Positions 1-7,726 of a DNA stretch of 8,573 bases are shown piece by piece. Source of the stretch: JBBRMY01 sp038230595. GTDB lineage: Bacteria > Bacteroidota > Ignavibacteria > Tepidaquicellales > Tepidaquicellaceae. Each line of letters starts with the position of its first letter. The first letter of the stretch is position 1. Where the stretch lies: positions 1-8,573 of the forward strand of contig JBBRMY010000112.1 of NCBI GenBank assembly GCA_038230595.1, given 5' to 3'. The translations under genes were made by a program, and so were the position numbers. The notes below the pieces were generated by a model, which had not been told where the DNA came from, did no database searches, and saw only the letters and a program-made list of their open reading frames with translations.

Positions 1-767
1 AACTTTGTTCTAAGTACATCAAGAACGCTTTCAGCAAATTTCAAAATTACATTTCCTACAAATCCATCACAAACTACCACATCTGCTTTTGCTTTCAGTA
101 CATCTCTGCCTTCAATATTCCCGATAAAATTCAGACCGGATCTTTCAAGCAGCTCGTATGTTTGTATCGTTATCTCATTACCTTTTGACTTCTCTTCGCC
201 AACATTCAGCAAACCTATTGTAGGTCTATCAACCTTGAAAATATAATTCATGTAAATACTTCCCATGATCGCATATTCAAGAAGATGCTGTGGTCTGCAA
301 TCTACAGAAGCGCCAACATCAAAAACCATTGTTCTTTTTCCTGTATCTGTTGGAAAAACCGAACCAATAGTCGGTCTGCTTACTCCTTTAATTCTTCCAA
401 GCTTCAGTGTTGAAGCAGTGAGAACTGCGCCGGTATTTCCTGCGCTGATGAAAGCATCGCCTTTATTCTGCTTGAGGAGGTCAAGTCCAACATTTAAAGA
501 AGAATTTGGCTTTGATCTGTAAGCTTCAGTCGGAGTATCATCCATTGTAATTACTTCATCAGCATTAACAATAGTTATACTTTCGCCTTTGTACTTATTT
601 TTCGAAAGCTCTTTTTTTAAAAGCTCTTCTTTGCCGGTGAGAATAATTTCAACTTCATCCGGCTTTTCATTCACAGCAAGAATCGCTCCTGCGACTTCAT
701 TGACCGGACCGAAGTCCCCGCCCATCGCATCAACAACAACTCTTACTTTTGAATTATTACCTGACAT
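1..767 (-). CDS. plsX: Phosphate acyltransferase PlsX (C-terminal end cut by window edge)
   Basis: PlsX converts acyl-ACP and phosphate to acyl-phosphate, the donor used by PlsY in the first acylation of glycerol-3-phosphate. It is a peripheral cytoplasmic enzyme. My reading of the minus strand gives 255 codons, starting at ATG 767-765. Family motifs seen are DAMGGD (residues 13-18), SAGNTGA (108-114), a LLNVGEE stretch (186-192), EGRD (219-222) and VCDGFVGNV (232-240). PlsX proteins usually run about 320-345 residues, so some 70-90 C-terminal residues lie beyond position 1. The start is clear because DAMGGD lies close to the N-terminus, as is usual. No Shine-Dalgarno sequence precedes it. 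It is the fourth gene of the leftward gcvH-DUF177-rpmF cluster, 97 bases after rpmF. That spacer contains a hairpin that could reduce its transcription. The identification is firm. Confidence 0.96.
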   Translation of the reverse strand, partial: MSGNNSKVRVVVDAMGGDFGPVNEVAGAILAVNEKPDEVEIILTGKEELLKKELSKNKYKGESITIVNADEVITMDDTPTEAYRSKPNSSLNVGLDLLKQNKGDAFISAGNTGAVLTASTLKLGRIKGVSRPTIGSVFPTDTGKRTMVFDVGASVDCRPQHLLEYAIMGSIYMNYIFKVDRPTIGLLNVGEEKSKGNEITIQTYELLERSGLNFIGNIEGRDVLKAKADVVVCDGFVGNVILKFAESVLDVLRTK

Positions 768-783
768 AAAGTTCAAATGGTTC

Positions 784-827
784 TTTATAAAAATAAAATT
801 CAGATGAAAGTGATCATCTGAATTTTA
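784..827 (-). terminator. Hairpin plus T-run between rpmF and plsX (possible partial terminator)
   Basis: Arms at 794-807 and 814-827 pair perfectly over 14 bp around a 6-base loop (808-813). In the leftward direction of transcription the stem is followed by TTTTTAT (793-787), the layout of an intrinsic terminator. The stem is AT-rich, so termination may be partial. It lies about 20 bases before the plsX start, so it could act as an attenuator or an RNA processing/stability element inside the operon rather than a full stop. In the rightward direction there is no T-run. Confidence 0.5.
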
Positions 828-864
828 ATTTACTTAAACTGTAATAAATTTCTTAAACCGAAAT

Positions 865-1044
865 TTATTTTTTAGCAGCTAAAACGCTCTTGCCGTCATA
901 GAAACCGCATGTTGAGCAGACCTTATGGGTCAGCTTCATTTCAGAGCAATTAGGGCAAGTCATCATAGAAGGCGCAGTTGCCTTGTAATGAGTTCTTCTT
1001 TTTCTGCCTCTTTGTTTAGAATGTCTTCTTTTAGGATTTGGCAT
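865..1044 (-). CDS. rpmF: 50S ribosomal protein L32
   Basis: L32 is a small protein of the large ribosomal subunit. The 59-residue product begins MPNPKRRHSKQRGRKRRTHY, the typical basic L32 start. It carries two Cys pairs, CPNC (30-33) and CSTC (43-46), which form the zinc ribbon of the C+ type of L32, so this copy should bind zinc. The length matches the family (about 55-65 residues). ATG at 1044-1042 gives the expected N-terminus, and the sequence before it is AT-only with no Shine-Dalgarno motif. It lies 17 bases after the DUF177 gene and 97 bases before plsX, in the widely conserved DUF177-rpmF-plsX order. The gene is missing from simple long-ORF searches because it is short, but the identification is secure. 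Confidence 0.97.
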   Translation of the reverse strand: MPNPKRRHSKQRGRKRRTHYKATAPSMMTCPNCSEMKLTHKVCSTCGFYDGKSVLAAKK

Positions 1045-1061
1045 TATATATTATGTTTATA

Positions 1062-1586
1062 TTATTTTTTATTTTTTAATTCATTCAGCTTTTCCCAGAC
1101 AGGATTTGCTGTTTCATCAATTTGAGGCTTTAGGAATTCAAGTACGTTCCTGCTGCAAACTGAACAGATCTCTTTGTTTTCGGTTTCAACTGATACCGGC
1201 ACTCTTCTCATTGGAATTGCAAGCAGAATGTAATCTTTTATATCCTGCTTAAGGTCAATGAAAGCTGTGTTAGCAGGGATAAAAACAAGTGTATCATCAT
1301 CTGCATCAGCTTCTTCCAGTTCCTCTTTCTTAAAATAACTTTTGAAAATTATTAAGAATTCCGAACTAAAATCCAGATTGAAATTATCCAGGCATCTGTC
1401 GCACTCAAGATCGAAAGTTCCCTGTAAACTTACATCAGCATTAATCTGATTATTAGTCTTAAAAAGCTTTATCTGTACTGCTACATTTTTTTTCAAGATC
1501 GGCTCTGCAAAGCCTAACTCTTCAGGCTTTACATCAAAATCAAATAAGTATTCACCTTCTTTAAGGTTTGCAATATTTATTTTCAT
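1062..1586 (-). CDS. DUF177 / YceD-family protein (23S rRNA accumulation)
   Basis: The product is a 174-residue member of the DUF177 (YceD) family. Characterised bacterial and plastid members are needed for normal 23S rRNA accumulation, and the gene is commonly next to rpmF, as here (17-base gap). Seen in the sequence are a CDRC motif (62-65), a second Cys pair CSVC (141-144), the central DLKQDIKDYILLAIPMRRV region (111-129) typical of the family, and a C-terminal NPVWEKLNELKNKK tail (161-174). An acidic stretch rich in E and D (88-98) is followed by the hydrophobic VFIP segment. The two CxxC pairs suggest metal binding, which is inferred and not shown. ATG at 1586 fits the family N-terminus. 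There is no Shine-Dalgarno sequence. It is probably co-transcribed with gcvH (55-base gap) and rpmF. Confidence 0.88.
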   Translation of the reverse strand: MKINIANLKEGEYLFDFDVKPEELGFAEPILKKNVAVQIKLFKTNNQINADVSLQGTFDLECDRCLDNFNLDFSSEFLIIFKSYFKKEELEEADADDDTLVFIPANTAFIDLKQDIKDYILLAIPMRRVPVSVETENKEICSVCSRNVLEFLKPQIDETANPVWEKLNELKNKK

Positions 1587-1641
1587 CGACTTCGAATTTA
1601 ATTAAAAGAACGCTGTTACTTTATAAACAAACTTAAAACTA

Positions 1642-2025
1642 TTAAGCCCCTACCTGCTCTTTATAAGCACTATGATCAATAAGATTACTGATCTCATCCA
1701 TATTGTTCGGCTCAATTTTTATCATCCATCCTTCTGTATAAGGAGTAGTATTCACAACTGAAGGGTTATCGTTTATTGCAGTATTTATTTCTAAAATTTT
1801 TCCTGAAATAGGACTATAAACATCTGAAACAGTTTTAACAGCTTCGATAGAACCTAATACATCCCCTTTTTTGACTTCATCGCCGACTGAAGCAGTAATA
1901 TCAAGATAAATGATATCGCCAAGCTCGCCTTGAGCAAAATCTGTTACACCAATCGTTGCAGAATTGCCTTCAACATTAACCCATTCGTGATCTGACGTAT
2001 ATTTTAAATTCTCAGGGAATTGCAT
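1642..2025 (-). CDS. gcvH: Glycine cleavage system H protein (lipoyl carrier)
   Basis: GcvH carries the lipoyl arm that shuttles the aminomethyl group between the P, T and L proteins of the glycine cleavage system. In several organisms it also serves as an entry point for lipoate synthesis. The 127-residue product has normal length. The lipoylation site is K64 in GSIEAVKTVSD (58-68), followed by the usual SPISGKI strand. The N-terminal YTSDHEWV (9-16) and the GVTDFAQGELGDI block (26-38) are also diagnostic. ATG 2025-2023 is the natural start. No Shine-Dalgarno sequence is visible. No gcvP, gcvT or lpd gene is in the window. Instead it heads a cluster with DUF177, rpmF and plsX, 55 bases upstream of DUF177. 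A sigma70-like promoter is proposed about 33 bases upstream. Confidence 0.96.
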   Translation of the reverse strand: MQFPENLKYTSDHEWVNVEGNSATIGVTDFAQGELGDIIYLDITASVGDEVKKGDVLGSIEAVKTVSDVYSPISGKILEINTAINDNPSVVNTTPYTEGWMIKIEPNNMDEISNLIDHSAYKEQVGA

Positions 2026-2057
2026 TCTTATCGATTTATAAATTAGAAATAGATACC

Positions 2058-2086
2058 AATTTAGTCATTTTGCAGATTTTATTCAA
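2058..2086 (-). promoter_or_regulatory. Possible promoter for the gcvH-DUF177-rpmF-plsX cluster
   Basis: On the minus strand TTGAAT (2086-2081) and TAAATT (2063-2058) are separated by exactly 17 bases, a fair match to a sigma70-type promoter. Transcription would start near 2051, leaving a leader of roughly 25 bases before gcvH. In AT-rich DNA such matches arise by chance. If the host has a Bacteroidota-type primary sigma factor, the expected consensus would differ. Confidence 0.3.
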
Positions 2087-2101
2087 TCGAATTCGTTATG
2101 A

Positions 2102-2130
2102 CATTTCCAATTAAGGAATGGCAATATAAT
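2102..2130 (+). promoter_or_regulatory. Possible alaS promoter region (TATAAT box with a small inverted repeat)
   Basis: A perfect TATAAT lies at 2125-2130, giving a predicted start near 2137 and a leader of about 70 bases before alaS. No good -35 box is present at the normal distance: 2102-2107 reads CATTTC. Immediately upstream, CATTTCC (2102-2108) and GGAATG (2115-2120) form a near-palindrome that could be an operator. The call rests mainly on the TATAAT box in the divergent spacer. Confidence 0.25.
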
Positions 2131-2205
2131 CTCCCCTTTTTATAGATTTTAATTTTCCTCCAAATTGGGTAAATTACTCTCTTTCCTAAAATTTAGCGAT
2201 CCTAA

Positions 2206-4890
2206 TTGACTTCTAAAGAAATACGAGACTCGTTTTTACAGTTTTTTGAGCAAAAAAAGCATACAATTGTGCCTTCTGCTCCCGTTGTGCCATATGATGA
2301 CCCTACGCTGCTTTTCACTAATGCAGGGATGAATCAATTTAAAGATGTCTTTTTAGGAAAAGGAAGCCGTCCATATACAAGAGCTGCCGATACTCAAAAA
2401 TGTGTCCGCGCAGGCGGAAAGCATAATGACCTGGAAGAGGTCGGATTCGATACTTATCACCACACTTTTTTTGAAATGCTTGGGAACTGGTCTTTCGGTG
2501 ATTATTATAAAAAAGAAGCTATCACATGGGCATGGGATTTAACTACGAATATATGGAAGCTTCCAAAAGATAAAATATGGGTTACGGTTTTTGAAACTGA
2601 TGACGAGGCAATGGAATTATGGAAAACCCATACTGACATTGACCACTCTCATATTCTGAGATTTGATGCAAAGGATAATTTCTGGGAAATGGGCGAAACA
2701 GGTCCGTGCGGTCCATGCTCTGAAATGCATTTTGATTTTACTAAGAATGGATGCAAGCCTGAAGATATAAATGCAGGGCGAGAAGATGTTATAGAATTCT
2801 GGAATCTCGTTTTCATTCAGTACAACCGCGATGACAAAGGTGAGCTCTCTCCCCTGCCTGCCAAGCATATTGATACCGGAATGGGCTTTGAAAGAATGGT
2901 GAGGATCATTCAGAAAAAAGATTCTAACTATGAAACGGATATTTTCTCACCTATAATCGAAGTAATAAAAAAAATAACCGGCAAAGAATATTCAGGAGAA
3001 AATATTTCTCCTATGAATGCAATTGCAGATCATATCAGAACTCTTGTTTTTTCTATTTGTGACGGCGCTGCTCCTTCGAATGAAGGACGCGGTTACGTTC
3101 TTCGCAGAGTTTTAAGAAGAGCGCTTCGCCTGGCAAGAAAGCTTGAATATCATGAGCCTTTTCTTTATAAGTTAGTTGATGTTGTTGTTGAGCATTTCGG
3201 ATATATCTTTCCTGAGATAGTTGAAAAAAAAGATCTTGCTATAAAGCTTATTAAGGGAGAAGAAGAAAGCTTTAATCAGACTCTTGACAGAGGAATAGAG
3301 CAGTTCAATGAGGTTCTTAAGAGAATTCAAAAAGACGGAAAGAAAACTTTTCCGGGTGAAGAAGCCTTTAAGCTTTATGATACTTTCGGTTTTCCTGTTG
3401 ACCTTACTGAAGTGATGGCAAAGGAAAAAGGTTATGATATAGAAATGAGCCGCTTCGAGGAAGAGATGGGTAAGCAAAAATCATTGGCGAGAAGCTCAAG
3501 GAAGGATACGAGCAAATCAAATGAAGTTGCAATAAAGCCTTCGAAAGAACTGAAAATAAATTATGATCCTTATAGTGCTTCGGAGGATAATATCGATACG
3601 ACACTTTTTGAAGTTATTGAGGATGATAAGCAAAGTTATTTATTTCTGAAGGATAATCCTTTTTATTCAGAGGCTGGTGGTCAGGTTAGTGATACAGGAA
3701 CGGTAACTCTTAATGGTAAAAAATTAAAGGTTAAAGATTCTAAAAAAGAATATATAGTAACTGAAAAAACCGAACCTGTTTCCGATATGCCGGTTTCAGT
3801 TTCAATAGATCATGACAGAAGAAAAGCTATCGAGAAAAATCACTCGGCAACTCATTTGATGAATGCTGCTCTTAAAAGTGTTCTGGGTGAGCATGTTAAG
3901 CAGATGGGTTCATTAGTTAATGAAGAATATTTAAGATTTGATTTCCCGAATTTTGCGAAATTGTCAGATGAGGAAATTAAAAAGATAGAAGATATTGTTA
4001 ATACTAAGATCTCGGGAAATATTAAAGTTGAAACAAAGGTCGATGTTCCAATAGATGAGGCAAATCAGATCCCGGGAGTAAGAAAGCAGTTTGGTGAGAA
4101 ATACGGTGACAAAGTTAGAGTAGTAATAATCGATCCTGAATTCAGTGTTGAATTCTGCGGAGGAACTCACGTCCCTAATACAGCCGAGATAGGATTTTTC
4201 AAGATCACAAAAGAAGAAAGCATTTCAGCAGGTGTAAGAAGGATATTTGCAAAAACAGGGAAAGGTACTCAGTCACTAATAAATGACAGAGCAAAAGAGA
4301 TCGAAGATCTTTTTGACGAATTATCGGAAGCTTCGACTGAAGTAAATTTTATTAAAGAAAAATATAATTCTCAGACAGAGAATAAAGCTCTTTCTGAAAT
4401 TTACAGCATTCAGACTAATATATTATCGGAACTTTCAGATATAAAAGAAAAGCTTTCAGAAGAAAAAAAGAAGAGCGAGAAAGAACAGCTAAAGAAAAAT
4501 CTTGAAAAGTATAAAGCTGAAATAGATTCTCTTATTTCGAGTGCAGATTCATCTTTGGGATTTAAAATTATCTCGACTGACTTAAAAATTAATTCAGCAG
4601 ATGAATTCAAAGAGATCGGTGAAGAAGTCAGAAAAAAATTAAGAGATGGTGTCGGACTTTTTGCTTCTGTTATTAACGGCAAGATAAGTCTTGTATGCTC
4701 TGTAAGTGATGACCTTATTAAAGAGAAAAAGATAAGCGCCGGAGATATCATCAAAGATATTGCAAAAATGCTAGGCGGAGGAGGAGGAGGAAAACCTCAA
4801 CTTGCGACTGCAGGAGCAAAAGATGTTGAAAAGTTACCGGAAGTATTGAATGGTTTCAAAGATTTTTTGAAAAAGAAGTATTCGTTGTAA
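2206..4890 (+). CDS. alaS: Alanine--tRNA ligase
   Basis: AlaRS charges tRNA-Ala in the cytoplasm and clears mischarged Ser/Gly with its own editing domain. The 894 residues match the full-length family. From the N-terminus: class II catalytic core with the RAADTQKCVRAGGKHNDL and FFEMLGNWSFGDY blocks, motif 3 GMGFER (225-230), tRNA-recognition region with GRGYVLRRVLRRALR, editing domain with HSATH (546-550) and CGGTH (651-655) supplying metal ligands H546, H550, C651 and H655, a lysine/glutamate-rich coiled coil (about 755-790), and the C-Ala/DHHA1 domain with a six-Gly run followed by KP (857-864). The start is TTG at 2206. The codon before it is TAA (2203-2205) and the next Met is only in the GMNQF block, so no other start can supply the conserved MTSKEIRDSFLQFF end. 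No Shine-Dalgarno sequence precedes it. The gene appears intact and functional. Confidence 0.98.
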   Translation: MTSKEIRDSFLQFFEQKKHTIVPSAPVVPYDDPTLLFTNAGMNQFKDVFLGKGSRPYTRAADTQKCVRAGGKHNDLEEVGFDTYHHTFFEMLGNWSFGDYYKKEAITWAWDLTTNIWKLPKDKIWVTVFETDDEAMELWKTHTDIDHSHILRFDAKDNFWEMGETGPCGPCSEMHFDFTKNGCKPEDINAGREDVIEFWNLVFIQYNRDDKGELSPLPAKHIDTGMGFERMVRIIQKKDSNYETDIFSPIIEVIKKITGKEYSGENISPMNAIADHIRTLVFSICDGAAPSNEGRGYVLRRVLRRALRLARKLEYHEPFLYKLVDVVVEHFGYIFPEIVEKKDLAIKLIKGEEESFNQTLDRGIEQFNEVLKRIQKDGKKTFPGEEAFKLYDTFGFPVDLTEVMAKEKGYDIEMSRFEEEMGKQKSLARSSRKDTSKSNEVAIKPSKELKINYDPYSASEDNIDTTLFEVIEDDKQSYLFLKDNPFYSEAGGQVSDTGTVTLNGKKLKVKDSKKEYIVTEKTEPVSDMPVSVSIDHDRRKAIEKNHSATHLMNAALKSVLGEHVKQMGSLVNEEYLRFDFPNFAKLSDEEIKKIEDIVNTKISGNIKVETKVDVPIDEANQIPGVRKQFGEKYGDKVRVVIIDPEFSVEFCGGTHVPNTAEIGFFKITKEESISAGVRRIFAKTGKGTQSLINDRAKEIEDLFDELSEASTEVNFIKEKYNSQTENKALSEIYSIQTNILSELSDIKEKLSEEKKKSEKEQLKKNLEKYKAEIDSLISSADSSLGFKIISTDLKINSADEFKEIGEEVRKKLRDGVGLFASVINGKISLVCSVSDDLIKEKKISAGDIIKDIAKMLGGGGGGKPQLATAGAKDVEKLPEVLNGFKDFLKKKYSL

Positions 4891-4937
4891 ACTGAATTTT
4901 GGATTAAAAGCGACAGAGATAAATAAGGTGTGAATAA

Positions 4938-5016
4938 CCACCCCCTACCCCTTTCAGAGGTGGCAAAGCTTCCGTTACTACGTAACGGCCTTGAAAAGGA
5001 GGGGGATATTATTTTA
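4938..5016 (+). terminator. Compound hairpin downstream of alaS, likely terminator/repeat
   Basis: C-rich 4941-4956 pairs with G-rich 4992-5005 as an imperfect outer stem (about 13 pairs with small bulges). It is followed by ATATTATTTT, which would suit termination of alaS mRNA. Inside it is a second, perfect 7-bp stem (4972-4978 with 4982-4988) closed by a TAC triloop. A competing stem, CCACC (4938-4942) with GGTGG (4959-4963), is also possible. The C-rich/G-rich outer arms resemble 7727-7772, and the TAC triloop resembles the units at 7788-7931, so this may belong to a dispersed repeat family. The whole 143-base gap to the next gene holds nothing else I can name. Confidence 0.5.
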
Positions 5017-5033
5017 CTAAAGAAAAGAAACGA

Positions 5034-6053
5034 ATGAAAGTTGTAATTCCTGCTGCCGGATTTGGTACACGATTAAGACCGCACACGCTGACCACTCCAA
5101 AGGTTATGCTGAATGTTGCCGGCAAACCAATGCTTTATTTTATTGTCGAGCAGCTTTTACAGGATAATATCGGAGATAAAATAATTTTTATAACCGGATT
5201 TCTTGGAGACCAGATAGAAGAAGGTCTTAAAAAAGATTTTGCAGGAAGAGGTGCTGAGAAATTTGAATTCATAGTTCAGGATGAGCCAAAAGGACTTGGT
5301 CATGCAGTTCATTGCGCAAAAAAATCATTCGCTAAGAATGAAGAGCTTCTTATTATACTTGGCGATACACTTTTTGATGTTGACTTGAAAAAACTCGTAA
5401 GCAGTAAAAGCTCAGTCGTCAGCGTTCAGAAAGTTGATGATCCTCGAAGATTCGGTGTTGTAGAAACAAATTCAAGCGGCGAGATCACAAAATTTGTTGA
5501 AAAGCCTGCAAGCAAGGATGTTTCTCCCTCCAATGATGCTATAATAGGATTATACCTTTTTAAGAATTCCGAAAGCATATTTAATAGTCTGGAGCATATC
5601 GTCAGTAATGACCATACAACAAGCGGAGAGTATCAGCTAACTGATGCAATGCAACATATGCTGGGGAATGCACAAGAGGATTCTAAAGATAAATTTACAA
5701 TTTTTCATATAGAAGGCTGGCTTGATTGCGGAAAGCCTGAAACAATACTTGAGACTAATCGTTATCTTTTAAAAAAGATGGATCATAAATATGATTATAA
5801 AGGATGCACAATAAATTATCCGGTTTTTATTGGAGAGAATGTAATTCTTCAAAATTGTACGATAGGACCATTTGCCACGATAAATGATGATTGTGAGATA
5901 TGTGATTCTACAATTGAAAATTCGATAATAAACAAAGGTACAAAAATACAGAGATCAGAATTAAATAATTCGATAGTTGGAGAGTTTTCGGTGATCAAAA
6001 ACAGCAAATCAGAGATCAATACAGGACCATATTCGGAGATTTTTTCGAAATAA
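5034..6053 (+). CDS. Sugar-1-phosphate nucleotidyltransferase, long form with beta-helix tail (RmlA-long-like)
   Basis: This enzyme family joins a sugar-1-phosphate to an NTP to make an NDP-sugar for cell-surface polysaccharides. The product has 339 residues. The N-terminal Rossmann-like domain starts with the nucleotide-binding loop AAGFGTRLRPHT (7-18) and PK (22-23), then LGD (109-111, metal-binding Asp), VEKP (155-158) and GWLDCGKPE (228-236). The C-terminal part, from about residue 258, contains hexapeptide-like repeats (FIGENVILQNCTIGPFATI and following) forming a left-handed beta-helix. This two-part build and length fit the long glucose-1-phosphate thymidylyltransferase group better than short RmlA, but UTP or GTP and other sugars cannot be excluded. 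ATG 5034 directly precedes the loop motif. A SD-like AGGAGGGGG lies too far upstream (about 28 bases) and is part of the alaS hairpin. No rmlB, rmlC or rmlD partner is nearby. It may be co-transcribed with the DUF885 gene (44-base gap). Confidence 0.85.
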   Translation: MKVVIPAAGFGTRLRPHTLTTPKVMLNVAGKPMLYFIVEQLLQDNIGDKIIFITGFLGDQIEEGLKKDFAGRGAEKFEFIVQDEPKGLGHAVHCAKKSFAKNEELLIILGDTLFDVDLKKLVSSKSSVVSVQKVDDPRRFGVVETNSSGEITKFVEKPASKDVSPSNDAIIGLYLFKNSESIFNSLEHIVSNDHTTSGEYQLTDAMQHMLGNAQEDSKDKFTIFHIEGWLDCGKPETILETNRYLLKKMDHKYDYKGCTINYPVFIGENVILQNCTIGPFATINDDCEICDSTIENSIINKGTKIQRSELNNSIVGEFSVIKNSKSEINTGPYSEIFSK

Positions 6054-6097
6054 TTTATCCGGCGTCGTAAAACATAACATTCTAAAACAACAACTCC

Positions 6098-7720
6098 ATG
6101 GAATTTACATTCGATGATTTTATCGACAAATATCTGCTTGAATACTATAGCACAAATCCTACATCTGCCTCTTCGTTAGGACTGCACGAGTATGACGGAC
6201 TTCTTAGTGATGTATCTGAAGAAGGATTCGAATTAAACACGCGTGCTTTGAAAAGCCTTTCAGAAGAAATTCTTACATACGACAGAAAAACTCTGACTGA
6301 CTTCCAGAAATTTGAATATGATATGTGTAAATGGGCACTTGAAGCTGACCTGTTTGAGATCGAGGTTATGCAGTTCCACAAAACAAATCCTATGTTCTAT
6401 GTAAGCCAGTTTTCTAACGTAGGGAATTATCTGAACAGAGAATACGAAGAATTTGATTTCAGGATCGAGTCGATAATATTAATAATGAAAAAGATCCCGG
6501 CATTATTAAATCATGGGAAAGAAAATCTTAATAAAGTCTGTCCTTCGATCTTTTGCGCTTATGCAAAAGAATTCGCTTCAGGTTATATTTCTTTTTTTGA
6601 AACTGAGCTCCCGGAAGTTATCAGATTCAGAATAAATGATGAGACTTTGGTTGGTCAGTATAATAAAGTAAGTAAAACTACAGTTAAGGCAATTAAGGAT
6701 TACATAAAGTTTATTGATAAAACATTATTTCCGGATGCTGATGAAAGCTACCGCTTAGGTGCAGAGAAGTTCTTAAAAATGCTTGAAGTTAAAGAGCATA
6801 TTAAGACAGATATGACAAAGCTGAAAGCCATGGGTGAAAAAGAAATGGCTGCTTTACTGAAAGCAAGAAAAAAGCTATTGAAGGAAAATCCGAATCTGGA
6901 AGAGAAGTCGCATCAGGCAGCTCATCCAAAAGCGGAATTACTTGTTGCTGAGACTGAGGACTGCCTGAAGGAGCTTATTGATTTTATTACAGAGAAAGAA
7001 ATTATTGATATACCTGAAAATCTAAACTGCATTGTTAAACCGCTTCCAAAGTATATGGGATTTGGATTTGCAGCCATGGATACTGCCGGCGCATATGAAG
7101 CTTCTGATGAATCATTTTATTATGTGAATGTACCGCCTTCGGACTGGAGCGAGGAAAAAACTGAAGAGTGGATGTCGATATTCAATTACAATAATCTGAA
7201 AATGATATCGATACACGAGGCTTTCCCGGGACATTATATGCATTTTCTGTATGCAAATACTAACAACAGTAAGATGAGCAAGATATGTATGAGTTACTCT
7301 TATGTAGAGGGCTGGGCGCACTATTGTGAAGAGCTAATGATCGAAATGGGGTTTGAGGAAAAAAACAAACACATGAAGCTGGCATATTTGGATGAAGCAC
7401 TCGTAAGATGCAGCAGATTCTTAGTTGCTATCGGACTGCATACAGAAAAAATGAGTATTCAAGAAGCTAAAGAGTTTTTTGTTAAGAATAGTTTTTTAAG
7501 TGAAGTGAATGCTCTTCAGGAAGCAGAACGCGGAGCGTTTGATCCGGGATATCTCAATTATACTCTGGGAAAAATAAAGCTTCGCGAGCTGAAAAAGAAA
7601 TTCTTCGCAAAGTTTAAAGATAAATACACGTTAAATGATTTCCATCAGAAAGTAGTATCGATCGGAATTCCTACATTCGATATTGCTGAGAAATATATAT
7701 TGGAGAGTAAGGTTATTTAG
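6098..7720 (+). CDS. DUF885 family protein, putative zinc metallopeptidase
   Basis: The 540-residue product belongs to the DUF885 family, which is viewed as metallopeptidase-like. Its substrate here is unknown. The putative zinc motif HEAFPGH (373-379) is the HExxxGH pattern of the family. It is followed by EGWAHYCEEL (404-413), whose Glu is the expected third metal ligand, and by ALQEAERGAFDPGYLNYTLGK near the C-terminus, also typical. Length is within the usual 530-620 range. The N-terminus (MEFTFDDFIDKYLLEYYSTNPTSASSLGLHEYDG) has no signal peptide or lipobox, so a cytoplasmic location is inferred. Many relatives are exported lipoproteins, and this is the main oddity. ATG 6098 fits because the D-x-Y-x-x-x-P-x-x-A-[ST]-x-x-G start typical of the family follows at once. 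No Shine-Dalgarno sequence is present. A repeat-rich spacer follows the stop codon. Confidence 0.88.
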   Translation: MEFTFDDFIDKYLLEYYSTNPTSASSLGLHEYDGLLSDVSEEGFELNTRALKSLSEEILTYDRKTLTDFQKFEYDMCKWALEADLFEIEVMQFHKTNPMFYVSQFSNVGNYLNREYEEFDFRIESIILIMKKIPALLNHGKENLNKVCPSIFCAYAKEFASGYISFFETELPEVIRFRINDETLVGQYNKVSKTTVKAIKDYIKFIDKTLFPDADESYRLGAEKFLKMLEVKEHIKTDMTKLKAMGEKEMAALLKARKKLLKENPNLEEKSHQAAHPKAELLVAETEDCLKELIDFITEKEIIDIPENLNCIVKPLPKYMGFGFAAMDTAGAYEASDESFYYVNVPPSDWSEEKTEEWMSIFNYNNLKMISIHEAFPGHYMHFLYANTNNSKMSKICMSYSYVEGWAHYCEELMIEMGFEEKNKHMKLAYLDEALVRCSRFLVAIGLHTEKMSIQEAKEFFVKNSFLSEVNALQEAERGAFDPGYLNYTLGKIKLRELKKKFFAKFKDKYTLNDFHQKVVSIGIPTFDIAEKYILESKVI

Positions 7721-7726
7721 GATTTC

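Noticed and set aside
2617..4754. Leftward open frames opposite alaS
   Set aside because: They have no family resemblance, and the conserved AlaRS domains on the plus strand account for the whole interval.
4994..5005. AGGAGG-type ribosome binding site for the nucleotidyltransferase
   Set aside because: It ends about 28 bases before ATG 5034 and is paired in the alaS 3' hairpin. The bases next to the start are A-rich with no SD motif.
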